DNA of 53,437 nucleotides from Clostridiaceae bacterium (GTDB taxonomy: Bacteria > Bacillota > Clostridia > Lachnospirales > Lachnospiraceae). The translations under genes and the position numbers were made by a program. Numbering within the stretch: position 1 is the first letter of the stretch; the number at the start of each line of letters is the position of its first letter. This document shows positions 17,785 to 27,530 of the stretch, piece after piece. Where the stretch lies: positions 14,255 to 67,691 of the forward strand of contig CABIYE010000016.1 of assembly GCA_902362865.1 (NCBI GenBank), in the 5' to 3' direction. The notes under the pieces were generated by a model. That model saw only the letters and a program-made list of their open reading frames with translations. It was not told the DNA's origin and made no database searches.

Positions 17785-19092
17785 GTGACCTATAAAGAAG
17801 CAAGGGTATATTTGGACAAGGTGTCGAAATACGGAAGTGTACTTGGTTTGGATACGGTCCGGGAACTGCTGCATGAACTGGGAGACCCGCAGAAGGGGCT
17901 GAAATTCATACATATTGCCGGAACCAATGGAAAGGGCTCTGTACTCGCATACACTTCTACCATATTGAGTGAAGCAGGCTACCGGACCGGACGATATGTA
18001 TCACCGACAGTAGTTTCCTATCTGGAACGCATTCAGGTAGACGGAAAATGGATATCTGAATCTGCATTTGCAAGATTAACAAAAAAAGTTCAGGAAGCTA
18101 TCGCACGCATGGAAAACACCGGAAAGGGAAGCCCTACCGTATTTGAAGCCGAAACTGCAATAGCTTTTTTGTATTTTAAAGAACAGGGCTGTGATTTTGT
18201 CGTATTGGAATGCGGGCTTGGCGGCGCTTTGGACGCCACGAATATTATCGAAAATACAATCTGTGCAGTATTTACATCTATCAGCTGCGATCACTTGGGC
18301 GTTATCGGAAACACATTGGAAGAGATCGCAGAAAACAAGGCAGGCATCATGAAACCCGGCTGTATTGTCATTTCCGCCCCTCAGCTTCCACAGGTTATGA
18401 AAATCCTTGCCGATTCTGCAAAAGACTGCGGATGCCCCTTTCATCCTGCGGATAAAAGTCTTGCCTATATCCTGGAAGAAAACTATGAAGGACAGACTTT
18501 TCTTTATAAAAACTATGTTCCTTTCCACTGTTCTCTTGCCGGGAAACACCAGCTTGATAACGCAATCACGACATTGGAGATTCTTGGCGCCCTGCAGACA
18601 TTGGGATATCCTGTTTCTTCGGACTCCATAAACAAAGGTTTCCAGAAAACCATATGGCCGGGACGGTTCACCTGCCTCTGCCATACTCCCCTCTTTTTTA
18701 TTGACGGCGCTCACAACGAAGCTGCCGCCATTTGTCTCCGCGAAACCCTGGAGTCTTATTTTCCCGGAAGGCGCCTCATTTACATCATGGGCGTTTTTAA
18801 AGATAAAGAATACGAGAAAATTGCTGCCGTCATGGCTCCTTTGGCAAAGTCAATCCATACCCTTACACTTCCCGACCGGAAGCGTTCACTTCCGGCAGAA
18901 ATGCTGGCTGAAGTAATGCAAAAATACTGTCCGCCGGATATCTCCATCCAATCTGAACCGGATGAAAAAACGGCCGTGGAAAGCACTCTGTCAGAAGCGA
19001 AAGAAGATGACATTATTCTTGCTTTTGGCTCCCTGTCTTATCTGGGAGAGATTATGAAGACAGTGCACCATATTACAATAAATACAAAATAG
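17785..19092 (+). CDS. folC: Folylpolyglutamate synthase / dihydrofolate synthase
   Basis: Mur-ligase-fold enzyme that adds glutamate to dihydropteroate and folates. 435 residues; ATP loop [15 protein letters not shown] near residues 46-60, the family [14 protein letters not shown] segment, and [11 protein letters not shown] near 305. The start is GTG at 17785; AAGG sits 11 nt upstream and no ATG fits the conserved [18 protein letters not shown] terminus. First gene of the operon folC-folE-HD-folP-folB/folK; folE follows after 14 nt. Confidence 0.93.
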   Translation: MTYKEARVYLDKVSKYGSVLGLDTVRELLHELGDPQKGLKFIHIAGTNGKGSVLAYTSTILSEAGYRTGRYVSPTVVSYLERIQVDGKWISESAFARLTKKVQEAIARMENTGKGSPTVFEAETAIAFLYFKEQGCDFVVLECGLGGALDATNIIENTICAVFTSISCDHLGVIGNTLEEIAENKAGIMKPGCIVISAPQLPQVMKILADSAKDCGCPFHPADKSLAYILEENYEGQTFLYKNYVPFHCSLAGKHQLDNAITTLEILGALQTLGYPVSSDSINKGFQKTIWPGRFTCLCHTPLFFIDGAHNEAAAICLRETLESYFPGRRLIYIMGVFKDKEYEKIAAVMAPLAKSIHTLTLPDRKRSLPAEMLAEVMQKYCPPDISIQSEPDEKTAVESTLSEAKEDDIILAFGSLSYLGEIMKTVHHITINTK

Positions 19093-19106
19093 AAAAGGAT
19101 AGAATC

Positions 19107-19664
19107 ATGATAGATCAGGAAAAAATCAAACAGGCTGTGCGCCTCCTTCTGGAAGGTATGGGAGAAGACGTGAATCGGGAGGGGCTTATAGAGACCCCTG
19201 ACAGAATTGCAAGAATGTATACAGAACTCTACAATGGCATGGATCAGGATGCTGCCGTCCACTTAAGTAAAACCTTCCGCACAGACAACAGCGAAATGGT
19301 TCTGGAAAAAGATATTACTTTTTACTCCACCTGCGAGCACCATATGCTCCCCTTCTATGGCAAGGCGCACATTGCCTACATTCCTAACGGCAGGGTCGTA
19401 GGTTTAAGCAAGCTTGCCCGGACCGTAGAAGTATTTGCCAGGAGGCTGCAGCTTCAAGAACAGCTGACAGACCAGATTGCCGATGCATTGATGACCCATA
19501 TGCAGCCCAAGGGCGTTATGGTTATGCTGGAAGCAGAGCATATGTGTATGACCATGCGAGGCATTAAAAAACCGGGAAGCCAGACCGTAACACTGGCAAA
19601 ACGAGGCGAATTCGAATGTGATCCGGCACTGGAAGAACGCTTTTTCCAAATGCTGCGGAGGTAA
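19107..19664 (+). CDS. folE: GTP cyclohydrolase I (type IA)
   Basis: Makes 7,8-dihydroneopterin triphosphate from GTP. 185 residues; zinc and catalytic ligands Cys76, His78 and His79 in [12 protein letters not shown], and the third zinc cysteine in [18 protein letters not shown] lies just upstream. Its product needs dephosphorylation before FolB can act; see the HD protein that follows. Confidence 0.95.
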   Translation: MIDQEKIKQAVRLLLEGMGEDVNREGLIETPDRIARMYTELYNGMDQDAAVHLSKTFRTDNSEMVLEKDITFYSTCEHHMLPFYGKAHIAYIPNGRVVGLSKLARTVEVFARRLQLQEQLTDQIADALMTHMQPKGVMVMLEAEHMCMTMRGIKKPGSQTVTLAKRGEFECDPALEERFFQMLRR

Positions 19665-19668
19665 CAGC

Positions 19669-20160
19669 ATGGAACAGTTATTTTTTATACAAAACCATCC
19701 TCTCTATACCGCTTCTTATGCAAAACTCGCCGCTCTTGAAAAAGGACGGCTCTTTTGCTGCCACCAGATGGACCACCTGCTTGCTGTGGCAAGGATTGCC
19801 TATATCCGAAATCTGGAGCGGAATCTGGGTCTAAAAAAGGAGAGTATTTATGCTGCTGCTCTTCTTCACGATATTGGAAAATATGCCCAATATGAAGAAG
19901 GGATCCCTCACGAAATCAAAAGTGCTGAGATTGCCGGAATTATTCTTTCCGACATGCCGGAAAGGATCCGATTCACTCCTGCAGAACAGCAGGAAATTCT
20001 TACTGCAATCCGCGGGCACAGAAAACTTAGGGAAAACGCTATCCTGCTGGAAAATCTGCTATATGAAAGCGACAAAGCCTCCCGCACTTGCTTTGCCTGT
20101 CCTGCCGAGCCGGAATGTAACTGGAGTACAACAAAAAAGAATATGGAGATAACAATATGA
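19669..20160 (+). CDS. HD-domain hydrolase in the folate operon
   Basis: 163-residue HD-superfamily metal-dependent phosphohydrolase. Ligand motifs are CCHQMDHLLAVARIA (first His), ALLHDIGKYAQYEEGIPHE (HD pair) and AIRGHRK; the C terminus holds a cysteine motif, SRTCFACPAEPECNW. ATG 19669 has GGAGG 7 nt upstream; it starts 4 nt after folE and overlaps folP by 4 nt (ATGA), so it is translated with them. The operon has no Nudix-type dihydroneopterin triphosphate pyrophosphatase, so this is a reasonable candidate for that step or for the later monophosphate hydrolysis (inference). Archaeal MptB is a precedent for HD enzymes in pterin synthesis. Confidence 0.85.
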   Translation: MEQLFFIQNHPLYTASYAKLAALEKGRLFCCHQMDHLLAVARIAYIRNLERNLGLKKESIYAAALLHDIGKYAQYEEGIPHEIKSAEIAGIILSDMPERIRFTPAEQQEILTAIRGHRKLRENAILLENLLYESDKASRTCFACPAEPECNWSTTKKNMEITI

Positions 20161-20975
20161 TTATTGGAAATAAAAATTTTGACACTGCAAACCACACCTA
20201 TATTATGGGAATTCTGAATGTAACCCCGGATTCCTTCTCCGATGGCGGAAAATTCCAAAATCTGGATGCCGCACTAAAACATGCCGGAGAAATGGTCTCT
20301 GATGGCGCCGATATTCTGGACGTAGGAGGCGAATCCACAAGACCGGGGCACTCACAGATTACAGACCAGGAAGAAATAGAACGGGTAGTTCCCGTCATCG
20401 AAAGACTAAAACAGGAATTCGACGTTCCTGTCTCTGTTGATACCTACAAAAGCGCCGTAGCAGAAGCTGCGCTAACAGCCGGAGCCGACTTAGTCAACGA
20501 CATCTGGGGGCTGAAATATGATGAACAGATGGCTGCTCTAATCGCCAGGCACCAGGCTGCCTGCTGCCTGATGCATAACAGAAAGGAAGCCATTTACCAG
20601 CAGTTTCTGCCGGATTTCCTGAATGATATGGAAGAATGCATACGACTTGCCAAAGCTGCCGGAATCTCCGATGACAAGATTATTCTGGATCCTGGTGTAG
20701 GATTTGGCAAAAATTACGAAATGAACCTTGAAATCATCCGCAAAATTGATTGCATGCACCGGCTGGGATACCCGGTCTTACTGGGAACCTCACGAAAATC
20801 CGTCATTGGCCTAACTCTGGACCTTCCTGCCGACCAAAGAGAAGAAGGAACTCTTGTCACCACCGTTTATGGAATAACCAAGGGATGCTCTTTCGTCAGA
20901 GTACATGACGTACGCGCTAACCGCCGCGCTATCCAGATGACAGAAGCAATATTGCGGGAACATTCTGTGAATTAA
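20157..20975 (+). CDS. folP: Dihydropteroate synthase
   Basis: TIM-barrel enzyme condensing 6-hydroxymethyl-7,8-dihydropterin diphosphate with p-aminobenzoate; the target of sulfonamides. 272 residues with the signatures ILNVTPDSFSDGG (about 20-32), DVGGESTRPGH (about 57-67), DIWGLKYD, LDPGVGFGKN and GTSRKSVIG. The ATG overlaps the stop of the HD gene. Confidence 0.95.
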   Translation: MIIGNKNFDTANHTYIMGILNVTPDSFSDGGKFQNLDAALKHAGEMVSDGADILDVGGESTRPGHSQITDQEEIERVVPVIERLKQEFDVPVSVDTYKSAVAEAALTAGADLVNDIWGLKYDEQMAALIARHQAACCLMHNRKEAIYQQFLPDFLNDMEECIRLAKAAGISDDKIILDPGVGFGKNYEMNLEIIRKIDCMHRLGYPVLLGTSRKSVIGLTLDLPADQREEGTLVTTVYGITKGCSFVRVHDVRANRRAIQMTEAILREHSVN

Positions 20976-20985
20976 GGAGAATATC

Positions 20986-21804
20986 ATGGATAAAATTAAG
21001 ATTAAAAACCTGGAAGTTTTCGCTAAACATGGCGTTTTCCCGGAAGAAAATACCCTAGGACAAAAATTTCTTGTTTCGGCAATCCTTTACACCGATACCC
21101 GCGAAGCGGGACTGACCGATGACCTGACAGCTTCCATTCATTATGGGGAAACCTGCCAATTTATCCAACACTTCCTTCAAGAACATACTTATCAATTAAT
21201 TGAACGTGCAGCAGAAGCTCTTGCAGAGACATTGCTTCTAAATACCCCGAGGCTAGAACGGATTTGCCTGGAAATCAAAAAACCATGGGCGCCAATCGGC
21301 ATGTCCCTGGAGACCGTCTCCATAGAAATCGAACGCTGCTGGCACACAGCTTACATTGCACTAGGTTCTAACATGGGTGACAAAGAAGGATATCTAAACC
21401 AGGCCGTTCATGCTCTGGGCGAAACCCCGGGCTGCAAAGTAACAAAACTCTCTTCCTTCCTTGTGACAGAGCCTTATGGAGTCACCGATCAAGACCAATT
21501 CCTGAATGGCTGCCTGGAACTGCGCACACTGTTGACTCCGGAAGAACTTTTAAACAGAGTGCATCAGATTGAACAGAATGCCGGGCGAGAGAGAATTCTC
21601 CGCTGGGGACCGCGAACCCTGGATCTGGATATTATATTTTATGACGATCTTCTCCTGAATACAGAAAACTTATGTATCCCGCATGTCGAGATGCATAAAA
21701 GAGAATTTGTATTAAAACCACTATGTGAAATCGCACCATATAAAAGACATCCCGGAAACCAAAAAACCGTATACGAAATGCTGGAAGAACTGAAAATATC
21801 CTGA
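20986..21804 (+). CDS. folB-folK: Bifunctional dihydroneopterin aldolase / HPPK fusion
   Basis: Two consecutive folate enzymes in one chain of 272 residues. Residues 1-118 are FolB (KIKNLEVFAKHGVFPEE, with the catalytic lysine in EIKKPWAPIG). Residues 120-272 are FolK (AYIALGSNMGDKEGYL, and the metal/ATP motif RWGPRTLDLDIIFYDD). AAGGAG lies 6 nt before ATG. The same FolB-FolK fusion is known in Streptococcus pneumoniae SulD. Last gene of the operon. Confidence 0.95.
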   Translation: MDKIKIKNLEVFAKHGVFPEENTLGQKFLVSAILYTDTREAGLTDDLTASIHYGETCQFIQHFLQEHTYQLIERAAEALAETLLLNTPRLERICLEIKKPWAPIGMSLETVSIEIERCWHTAYIALGSNMGDKEGYLNQAVHALGETPGCKVTKLSSFLVTEPYGVTDQDQFLNGCLELRTLLTPEELLNRVHQIEQNAGRERILRWGPRTLDLDIIFYDDLLLNTENLCIPHVEMHKREFVLKPLCEIAPYKRHPGNQKTVYEMLEELKIS

Positions 21805-21841
21805 CAATCAATAAAATATCGGGTAATTCACAAGACAAGAT

Positions 21842-21872
21842 GTCTGTCTTATTGTATACGGATAAGACAGAC
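21842..21872. repeat. Inverted repeat downstream of the folate operon
   Basis: Perfect 11-bp arms GTCTGTCTTAT (21842-21852) and ATAAGACAGAC (21862-21872) with a 9-nt loop. No clear T-run follows on either strand, so a terminator role is uncertain. The rest of 21805-22059 holds no gene I can support; it contains a minus-strand promoter-like TTGAAT-17 nt-TATTAT at 21978-22006. Confidence 0.6.
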
Positions 21873-22059
21873 GATCTCATTCCCTCTCTTTAGATAAGAA
21901 CTGTACCGATTGATACACAAGCTGCGAATGAAGCTTAAGAAATTCTGATAAACCGCTCCCCCTTTTATCGTGTCAACATAATAGCACATATGTAAACATA
22001 ATTCAATAGACTGTCTCTTGAAAAAAGGCTTCATTTTGTTGCCTCTTACCGCCCGATCA

Positions 22060-22683
22060 TCAGTGAACAAACCATCGCCAATTATAGAGGAAAAATCTTC
22101 CTAGGACAGCACATACCATGTACATCATAACTTCCCAGGGTCTCAGTGAAAAATCCACTACTTTCTTTTTCTTAAATATTTTCATAAAACCGAGCCAGAT
22201 ACCATAGCCAACTATAGCGCCAAGCACATTCATAAGCAAATCATTAATATCACTACAGCGCCGATTGAAAAGCTGACCCAATTCAATCGCCAGAGAAAAT
22301 AAGAATCCCGCTGCTGCCACTTTCCACAAAGACCGATATCCTTTCCAGATAAAAGGAAGCAAAAACCCCAGCGGCATAAACATAATCACATTCAATATAT
22401 AAGTTATGGCTCCTTCTGCTGCAAAAGGAATCAAATTAATTTCTTCCGCACGAATTACCGGATCATAATACGTAACATCCCAGATACTTCCCATACCCGC
22501 CACTGACAACGCCATATAAAGATATAGTATAAATATGTACGTCCAAACCAAATGCTTCTTTGATACCTTCCTTTTAGGATTCACCCGGTTTTTTACAGCA
22601 TAAAACTGATATATCATACATGGGATGAACACAGCCAAAAGCGAATAGAACTCCATGCACACGTCAATCCATATACCTTTCAC
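22060..22683 (-). CDS. VanZ-like membrane protein
   Basis: 207-residue protein with several hydrophobic helices and the VanZ-like core: NLIPF, ILNVIMFMPLGFLLPFIW, AIELGQLFNRRCSDINDLLMNVLGAIVGYGIW. VanZ relatives are membrane proteins, some giving low teicoplanin resistance, but most are of unknown function. The start is GTG 22683 with GGAGGGG 6 nt upstream. It stands alone; there are no van genes nearby. Confidence 0.8.
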   Translation of the reverse strand: MKGIWIDVCMEFYSLLAVFIPCMIYQFYAVKNRVNPKRKVSKKHLVWTYIFILYLYMALSVAGMGSIWDVTYYDPVIRAEEINLIPFAAEGAITYILNVIMFMPLGFLLPFIWKGYRSLWKVAAAGFLFSLAIELGQLFNRRCSDINDLLMNVLGAIVGYGIWLGFMKIFKKKKVVDFSLRPWEVMMYMVCAVLGRFFLYNWRWFVH

Positions 22684-22812
22684 AAATTTCCCCTCCTCTC
22701 TTTCCCCGCATCATAGCACAAAGAACAGAAGATTTTGCGAAAGCATTTCTTAAAGTTTCTTTAACTTCATATGCCAAAGCACCCTGCCAGATTATCCCCG
22801 TCTATTCATCTT

Positions 22813-23585
22813 TTATTGTTCGTACAAAAAACTCATATACTCATAAATCTGTGCAAAATCAACCATGCATTCCCCTCCAAAAATAAATACCGGTACTTTA
22901 GCATCAAATCCATAAATTAATGGATACTCATCGTGCTCAAAATCATAGACAATAATCTGTTTTCTATCCGGATCAACCACCCAGTATTCTCTCACTCCGG
23001 CGTTCATATACTTCTCCGTCTTAATGAACATATCTTTCTTTTTCGTAGATTTTGACAGAATCTCTACAATAAAATCCGGTGCCCCACAGATATATCGATT
23101 CCTAACCTTGCTCCTATCACAAACTACCAAAACATCCGGTTGTACTATAGTCGTATTATCGCAGTTAAGTTGAACATCCAGCGGAGACACAAAGGGAATG
23201 CAGGTTCCTCTCTTTTATTGATATAAGACTTTATCTGCTGCCAAATCTCCGCGGCAAGAATCTGATGCACGGAAGTCGGCGATGACATATCATAGACCAC
23301 GCCATCAATCAATTCCACTCTCCGCTCGTCCGGCAGCGCATAATAGTCTTCTAATGTGTATTCTCCCTGTTTCTTTACTCTGTATGCTTTCACAGATTCC
23401 GAAACCATATTCACATTCTCCTGGAACACTGCTTCCAGTGCCTTAAGCGTATCATACCTTGGGGACTCCGTTAAACCGGCAAATATCTTCTGTACCGTTC
23501 CCAATGGTACTCCCGAAAGCTCTGCAATCTGCTCATTCGTATATCCCATCTCTTTCTTCTTCGCCCTCATCTCTGTTACAGTCAT
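22813..23585 (-). pseudogene. HTH-Uma2 family (DUF820) endonuclease-like gene, frameshifted
   Basis: From ATG 23585 (GGGGAGG 5 nt upstream) the frame encodes an XRE-type helix-turn-helix (MGYTNEQIAELSGVPLGTVQ, residues about 12-31) and the start of a Uma2 PD-(D/E)XK-like domain (RRVELIDGVVYDMSSPTSVH). Near 23205-23215 the reading must shift to another frame, which continues the same domain without a gap (SPLDVQLNC, QPDVLVVCD, FIVEILSKSTKKKD, VREYWVVDP) to 22813. One base appears to be missing in an AAAAGAGAGG stretch. The two pieces together make a full-length protein, so this is a recent inactivation, a programmed -1 shift, or a sequencing error. The biological role of Uma2 proteins is unclear. 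Confidence 0.8.
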
Positions 23586-23613
23586 AGAAACCTCCCCACT
23601 AATAGTTTCCATA

Positions 23614-23660
23614 ATTATATTTCTTTTATTTCCATTTGTCAACCGTTTTATTTCCATTTG
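23614..23660 (-). promoter_or_regulatory. Consensus promoter with paired operator-like repeats
   Basis: Minus strand TTGACA (23637-23642), 17 nt, TATAAT (23614-23619): a near-perfect promoter for the HTH-Uma2 gene. Two identical 15-bp direct repeats, CAAATGGAAATAAAA, lie at 23624-23638 (spacer and -35) and 23646-23660, 22 bp apart or about two helical turns. This layout suits repression by the HTH protein itself. Confidence 0.75.
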
Positions 23661-23727
23661 GTTGCTTTACCATTTCCACTATAATCTCTGAAACCGTCAC
23701 TTTTTCTGCTCCTTATCATAATATCAT

Positions 23728-23773
23728 AAAAAAATGCTATGCAATCGGCTAACCTTTTGCATAGCATTTTTAT
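23728..23773 (-). terminator. nifJ terminator
   Basis: Perfect stem AAAAATGCTATGCAA / TTGCATAGCATTTTT with a 12-nt loop, followed by a T-run on the minus strand, just after the nifJ stop. Confidence 0.92.
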
Positions 23774-23782
23774 TTTTAATTC

Positions 23783-26700
23783 TTATTCTTCTGCACCGTA
23801 CAGTGCTACCAGTTTCTTCAGATAATCATATCTTTCCATAGCCTCAGCCTCATTCTTAGCGAAGAGCTTCTCAGCCTTTTCTGGATTAGCTCTCTTGAGA
23901 GCGTTGTAACGAACTTCGCCATCAAGGAATGCCTGGTATCCTTCCTGCTTAGGCTCTTTGCTGTCAAGTGAGAATTTAGCTCCCTCAGCTGCAGGATTGA
24001 ACCGGAAATTATTCCAGTATCCACACTCTACTGCCAATGCTTCCTCGGTCTGAGCCTTGCTCATACCTTTCTTAATACCATGGTTGATACATGGAGCGTA
24101 AGCAATAATGAGTGATGGTCCCGGATATGCCTCAGCCTCTGCAATTGCCTTTACAGTCTGATTGAAATCAGCACCCATAGCAATCTGTGCTACGTATACA
24201 TAACCGTAACTCATAGCAATACCTGCAAGGTCTTTCTTCTTAGTCTCTTTTCCGCCTGCTGCAAACTGAGCCGTAGCTCCTGTCTTCGTAGCCTTGGAGG
24301 ACTGTCCGCCTGTATTAGAATAAACCTCAGTATCAAATACCATGACATTGATGTCTTCACCACTTGCCAGCACGTGGTCTACACCGCCGAAACCGATATC
24401 ATAAGCCCATCCGTCACCACCGAAAATCCACTGGGATTTCTTAGCAAGGAAGTCTTTATTATTGATAATGTCTCTGCATACGTCACAATCAACACCTTCC
24501 AGCGCAGCAACCAGCTTGTCCGCTGCATCTCCATTAGAAGCGCCGCAATTAAATGTATCAAGATATTCCTGGCAAGCCGCCTTAACTTCAGCCGTAGCAC
24601 ATTCTGCATCGGAAGCAAGAATTGTCTCAACCTGAGCTTTCATTCTCTTTCTGATTGCCTTCTGGGCAAGCAGCATACCATAACCAAACTCAGCATTATC
24701 CTCAAACAAGGAATTCGCCCATGCCGGTCCTTTACCTTCCGGAGTTACCGTATATGGTGTAGACGGTGAAGAGTTACCCCAGATAGAAGAACATCCGGTT
24801 GCATTCGCAATATACATTCTGTCACCGAACAACTGTGTAATTAATTTAGCATAAGGTGTCTCACCACATCCTGCACATGCGCCTGAGAACTCAAGAAGCG
24901 GCTGCTTAAACTGGCTTCCCTTAACGGTCTCTGGTTTGAATTTGGCAATGACTTCTGGTTTAACAGGAATCTCTCTTCCAAAGTCAAATACCTCCTGAGA
25001 AGCCACATTTGCTTCCATATTTTCCATAACGAGAGCCTTCTCGCCCTTCTTGCCAGGACATACATTCGCACAGGAACCACAGCCTGTACAATCAAGCGCA
25101 GATACTGTGATTGCAAACTTCATACCCGGCATACCAATCATATCGATAGCCTTTGTTCCTTCCGGAGCATTAGCCAGCTCTTCTTCTGTAAGCGCTACCG
25201 GACGGATGACAGCATGCGGACATACATATGCACAACGGTTACACTGGATACAGTTCTCTGATTTCCATACCGGAATATCTACTGCAATACCACGTTTCTC
25301 ATATGCAGAAGCGCCGGATGGTGTAGAACCATCTACATAATCATTGAACGCTGATACCGGAAGTGAATTACCTTCCTGTGCATTCACCTTAGCCTGGATA
25401 TTCTTAACGAAGTCAACAACATCTTCTCTTCCACCCTTAACTTCTGGTGAGAATAATCCTTCATCTTCACAAGATTTCCATGAATCCGGAACCGTTACTT
25501 CTACAACCTGCTTAGCGCCTGCATCGATTGCATCATAGTTCATCTGTACAATCTTGTCGCCTTTTCTTCCATAAGTAGCCTTCGCTGCTTTCTTCATCAA
25601 ATCAATAGCTTCTTCTTCCGGAATGATAGAAGCAAGCTTAAAGAATGCTGACTGAAGAACTGTATTGATACGTCCGCCAAGTCCGATCTCTTTACCAATC
25701 TTGATACCATCAATTGTATAGAACTTAATATTATGATCTGCAATGTAAGCTTTTACCTGTCCCGGCAGATGCTTCTCAAGACCTTCCATATCCCATGGGC
25801 AGTTCAAAAGGAATGTACCGCCGTCTACCAATTCCTGAACCATGTTGTATTTATTTACATAAGAAGGATTGTGACATGCAACAAAGTTAGCCTGGTGAAT
25901 CAAATAAGTAGATTTAATCGGGCTCTTACCAAAACGTAAATGAGACATTGTTACACCGCCGGACTTCTTAGAGTCATAATCAAAGTAAGCCTGTGCATAC
26001 ATATCCGTGTTATCACCGATAATCTTAATAGAGTTCTTATTTGCACCAACAGTACCGTCTGCTCCAAGTCCCCAGAACTTACAGTTGATCGTTCCTTCCG
26101 GAGTTGTAACCAGAGGTGCTCCAACCTCAAGAGAAAGATTCGTCACATCATCTTCAATACCGATTGTAAATCTTGCTTTTTCTGTATTGTTAAATACTGC
26201 AACAATCTGAGCAGGTGTCGTATCTTTGGATCCTAATCCGTAACGTCCGCAATTAATCGGAACTGCATCGAACTTGGAACCCTTTAATGCAGAAACAACA
26301 TCCAGGTATAACGGTTCTCCCTGTGCTCCCGGTTCTTTTGTTCTGTCAAGAACATTAATAACCTTAACCGTATCCGGAATTGCATCAATAAGCGCCTGTG
26401 CACAGAACGGTCTGTAAAGACGTACCTTAACAACGCCGACCTTCTCACCTGCAGCCATCATGTAATCAATCGTCTCTTCAATCGTATCACATACAGAACC
26501 CATTGCTACAATAACCTTTTCTGCATCTTCTGCACCGTAATAATTAAAGAGCTTGTAATTTGTACCAATCTTAGCATTCACCTTGTCCATGTACTCCTGT
26601 ACGATTGCAGGCATTGCATCATAGTACGGGTTACATGCTTCTCTTGCCTGGAAGAAGATGTCCGGATTCTGAGCGGAACCTCTCTGACATGGATGATTCG

Positions 26701-27328
26701 GATTCAATGCATGCTTTCTGAATGCATCGATTGCATCCATATCTACCAAATCCTTCAGATCTTCATAATCCCATGTCTCAATCTTCTGGATTTCATGAGA
26801 TGTACGGAAACCATCGAAGAAATTAATAAACGGAAGTTTGCCTTTCAGTGCTGCACAGTGTGCAACCGGTGTCAGGTCCATTACCTCCTGTACGCTGGAC
26901 TCACAGAGCATCGCAGCTCCTGTCTGACGACAGGCATATACATCAGAGTGATCTCCGAAAATGGATAACGCATGGCTTGCAAGGGCACGGGCAGATACAT
27001 GAAATACACCCGGCAGCTGCTCACCTGCTACTTTATATAAGTTAGGAATCATAAGGAGTAATCCCTGAGATGCCGTAAATGTCGTCGTTAAAGCTCCCGC
27101 TGCCAGCGAACCGTGTACAGCGCCCGCCGCGCCTGCCTCTGACTGCATCTCGGTTACCTGAACGGTCTGTCCAAAAATATTCTTTCTGCCTTCGGTAGCC
27201 CACTCATCCACATGCTCCGGCATAACGGATGACGGGGTAATCGGGTAAATAGCTGCAACTTCAGTATAAGCATATGACGCATGAGCCGCAGCCTGATTAC
27301 CATCCATGGTCTTCATTTTTCTTGCCAT
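23783..27328 (-). CDS. nifJ: Pyruvate:ferredoxin (flavodoxin) oxidoreductase
   Basis: Single-chain PFOR of 1181 residues that decarboxylates pyruvate to acetyl-CoA and reduces ferredoxin, central to fermentation. Domain order: TPP-binding domain I (AAIYPITPSSVMPEHVDEW near residue 25), CoA-interacting and EKR regions, two 4Fe-4S motifs (CIQCNRCAYVCPHAV near 691, CTGCGSCANVCPG near 747), a further cysteine pair in GACAGCGETPYAK, and the TPP/Mg motif GDGWAYDIGFGGVDH near 968 with SNTGGQSSK. ATG 27328 is chosen because GGAGG lies 10 nt upstream; the longer frame to 27373 lacks a site. Monocistronic, with its own promoter and terminator. Confidence 0.97.
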   Translation of the reverse strand: MARKMKTMDGNQAAAHASYAYTEVAAIYPITPSSVMPEHVDEWATEGRKNIFGQTVQVTEMQSEAGAAGAVHGSLAAGALTTTFTASQGLLLMIPNLYKVAGEQLPGVFHVSARALASHALSIFGDHSDVYACRQTGAAMLCESSVQEVMDLTPVAHCAALKGKLPFINFFDGFRTSHEIQKIETWDYEDLKDLVDMDAIDAFRKHALNPNHPCQRGSAQNPDIFFQAREACNPYYDAMPAIVQEYMDKVNAKIGTNYKLFNYYGAEDAEKVIVAMGSVCDTIEETIDYMMAAGEKVGVVKVRLYRPFCAQALIDAIPDTVKVINVLDRTKEPGAQGEPLYLDVVSALKGSKFDAVPINCGRYGLGSKDTTPAQIVAVFNNTEKARFTIGIEDDVTNLSLEVGAPLVTTPEGTINCKFWGLGADGTVGANKNSIKIIGDNTDMYAQAYFDYDSKKSGGVTMSHLRFGKSPIKSTYLIHQANFVACHNPSYVNKYNMVQELVDGGTFLLNCPWDMEGLEKHLPGQVKAYIADHNIKFYTIDGIKIGKEIGLGGRINTVLQSAFFKLASIIPEEEAIDLMKKAAKATYGRKGDKIVQMNYDAIDAGAKQVVEVTVPDSWKSCEDEGLFSPEVKGGREDVVDFVKNIQAKVNAQEGNSLPVSAFNDYVDGSTPSGASAYEKRGIAVDIPVWKSENCIQCNRCAYVCPHAVIRPVALTEEELANAPEGTKAIDMIGMPGMKFAITVSALDCTGCGSCANVCPGKKGEKALVMENMEANVASQEVFDFGREIPVKPEVIAKFKPETVKGSQFKQPLLEFSGACAGCGETPYAKLITQLFGDRMYIANATGCSSIWGNSSPSTPYTVTPEGKGPAWANSLFEDNAEFGYGMLLAQKAIRKRMKAQVETILASDAECATAEVKAACQEYLDTFNCGASNGDAADKLVAALEGVDCDVCRDIINNKDFLAKKSQWIFGGDGWAYDIGFGGVDHVLASGEDINVMVFDTEVYSNTGGQSSKATKTGATAQFAAGGKETKKKDLAGIAMSYGYVYVAQIAMGADFNQTVKAIAEAEAYPGPSLIIAYAPCINHGIKKGMSKAQTEEALAVECGYWNNFRFNPAAEGAKFSLDSKEPKQEGYQAFLDGEVRYNALKRANPEKAEKLFAKNEAEAMERYDYLKKLVALYGAEE

Positions 27329-27384
27329 TTTAATTGTTCCTCCTTCATTAATCAGAATTAAAATAATTCTCAACGTGTATAATT

Positions 27385-27413
27385 ATTATAGTCCTTAACC
27401 TATGAAAAGTCTA
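27385..27413 (-). promoter_or_regulatory. nifJ promoter
   Basis: Minus strand TAGACT (27408-27413), 17 nt, TATAAT (27385-27390), about 55 nt before the ATG. Confidence 0.65.
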
Positions 27414-27530
27414 GTGCTTCCTACCTTTATTTTGTTCGTTTTTCCATACAAAACAAGCAATGCGGCACTCCTTTCAGAGCCTGGTGCAAGATATTTTTTT
27501 AACAATCTTTTGCACTTTCTTAACACAATC

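Noticed and set aside
21849..22070. 73-codon minus-strand frame between folB-folK and the VanZ-like gene
   Set aside because: No ribosome-binding site at its ATG, start inside the VanZ-like gene, no recognisable domain; a promoter-like sequence lies in its middle.
22060..22683. Glycopeptide-resistance locus
   Set aside because: Only a VanZ-like protein is present; no vanHAX or regulator genes, so a resistance claim is not supported.
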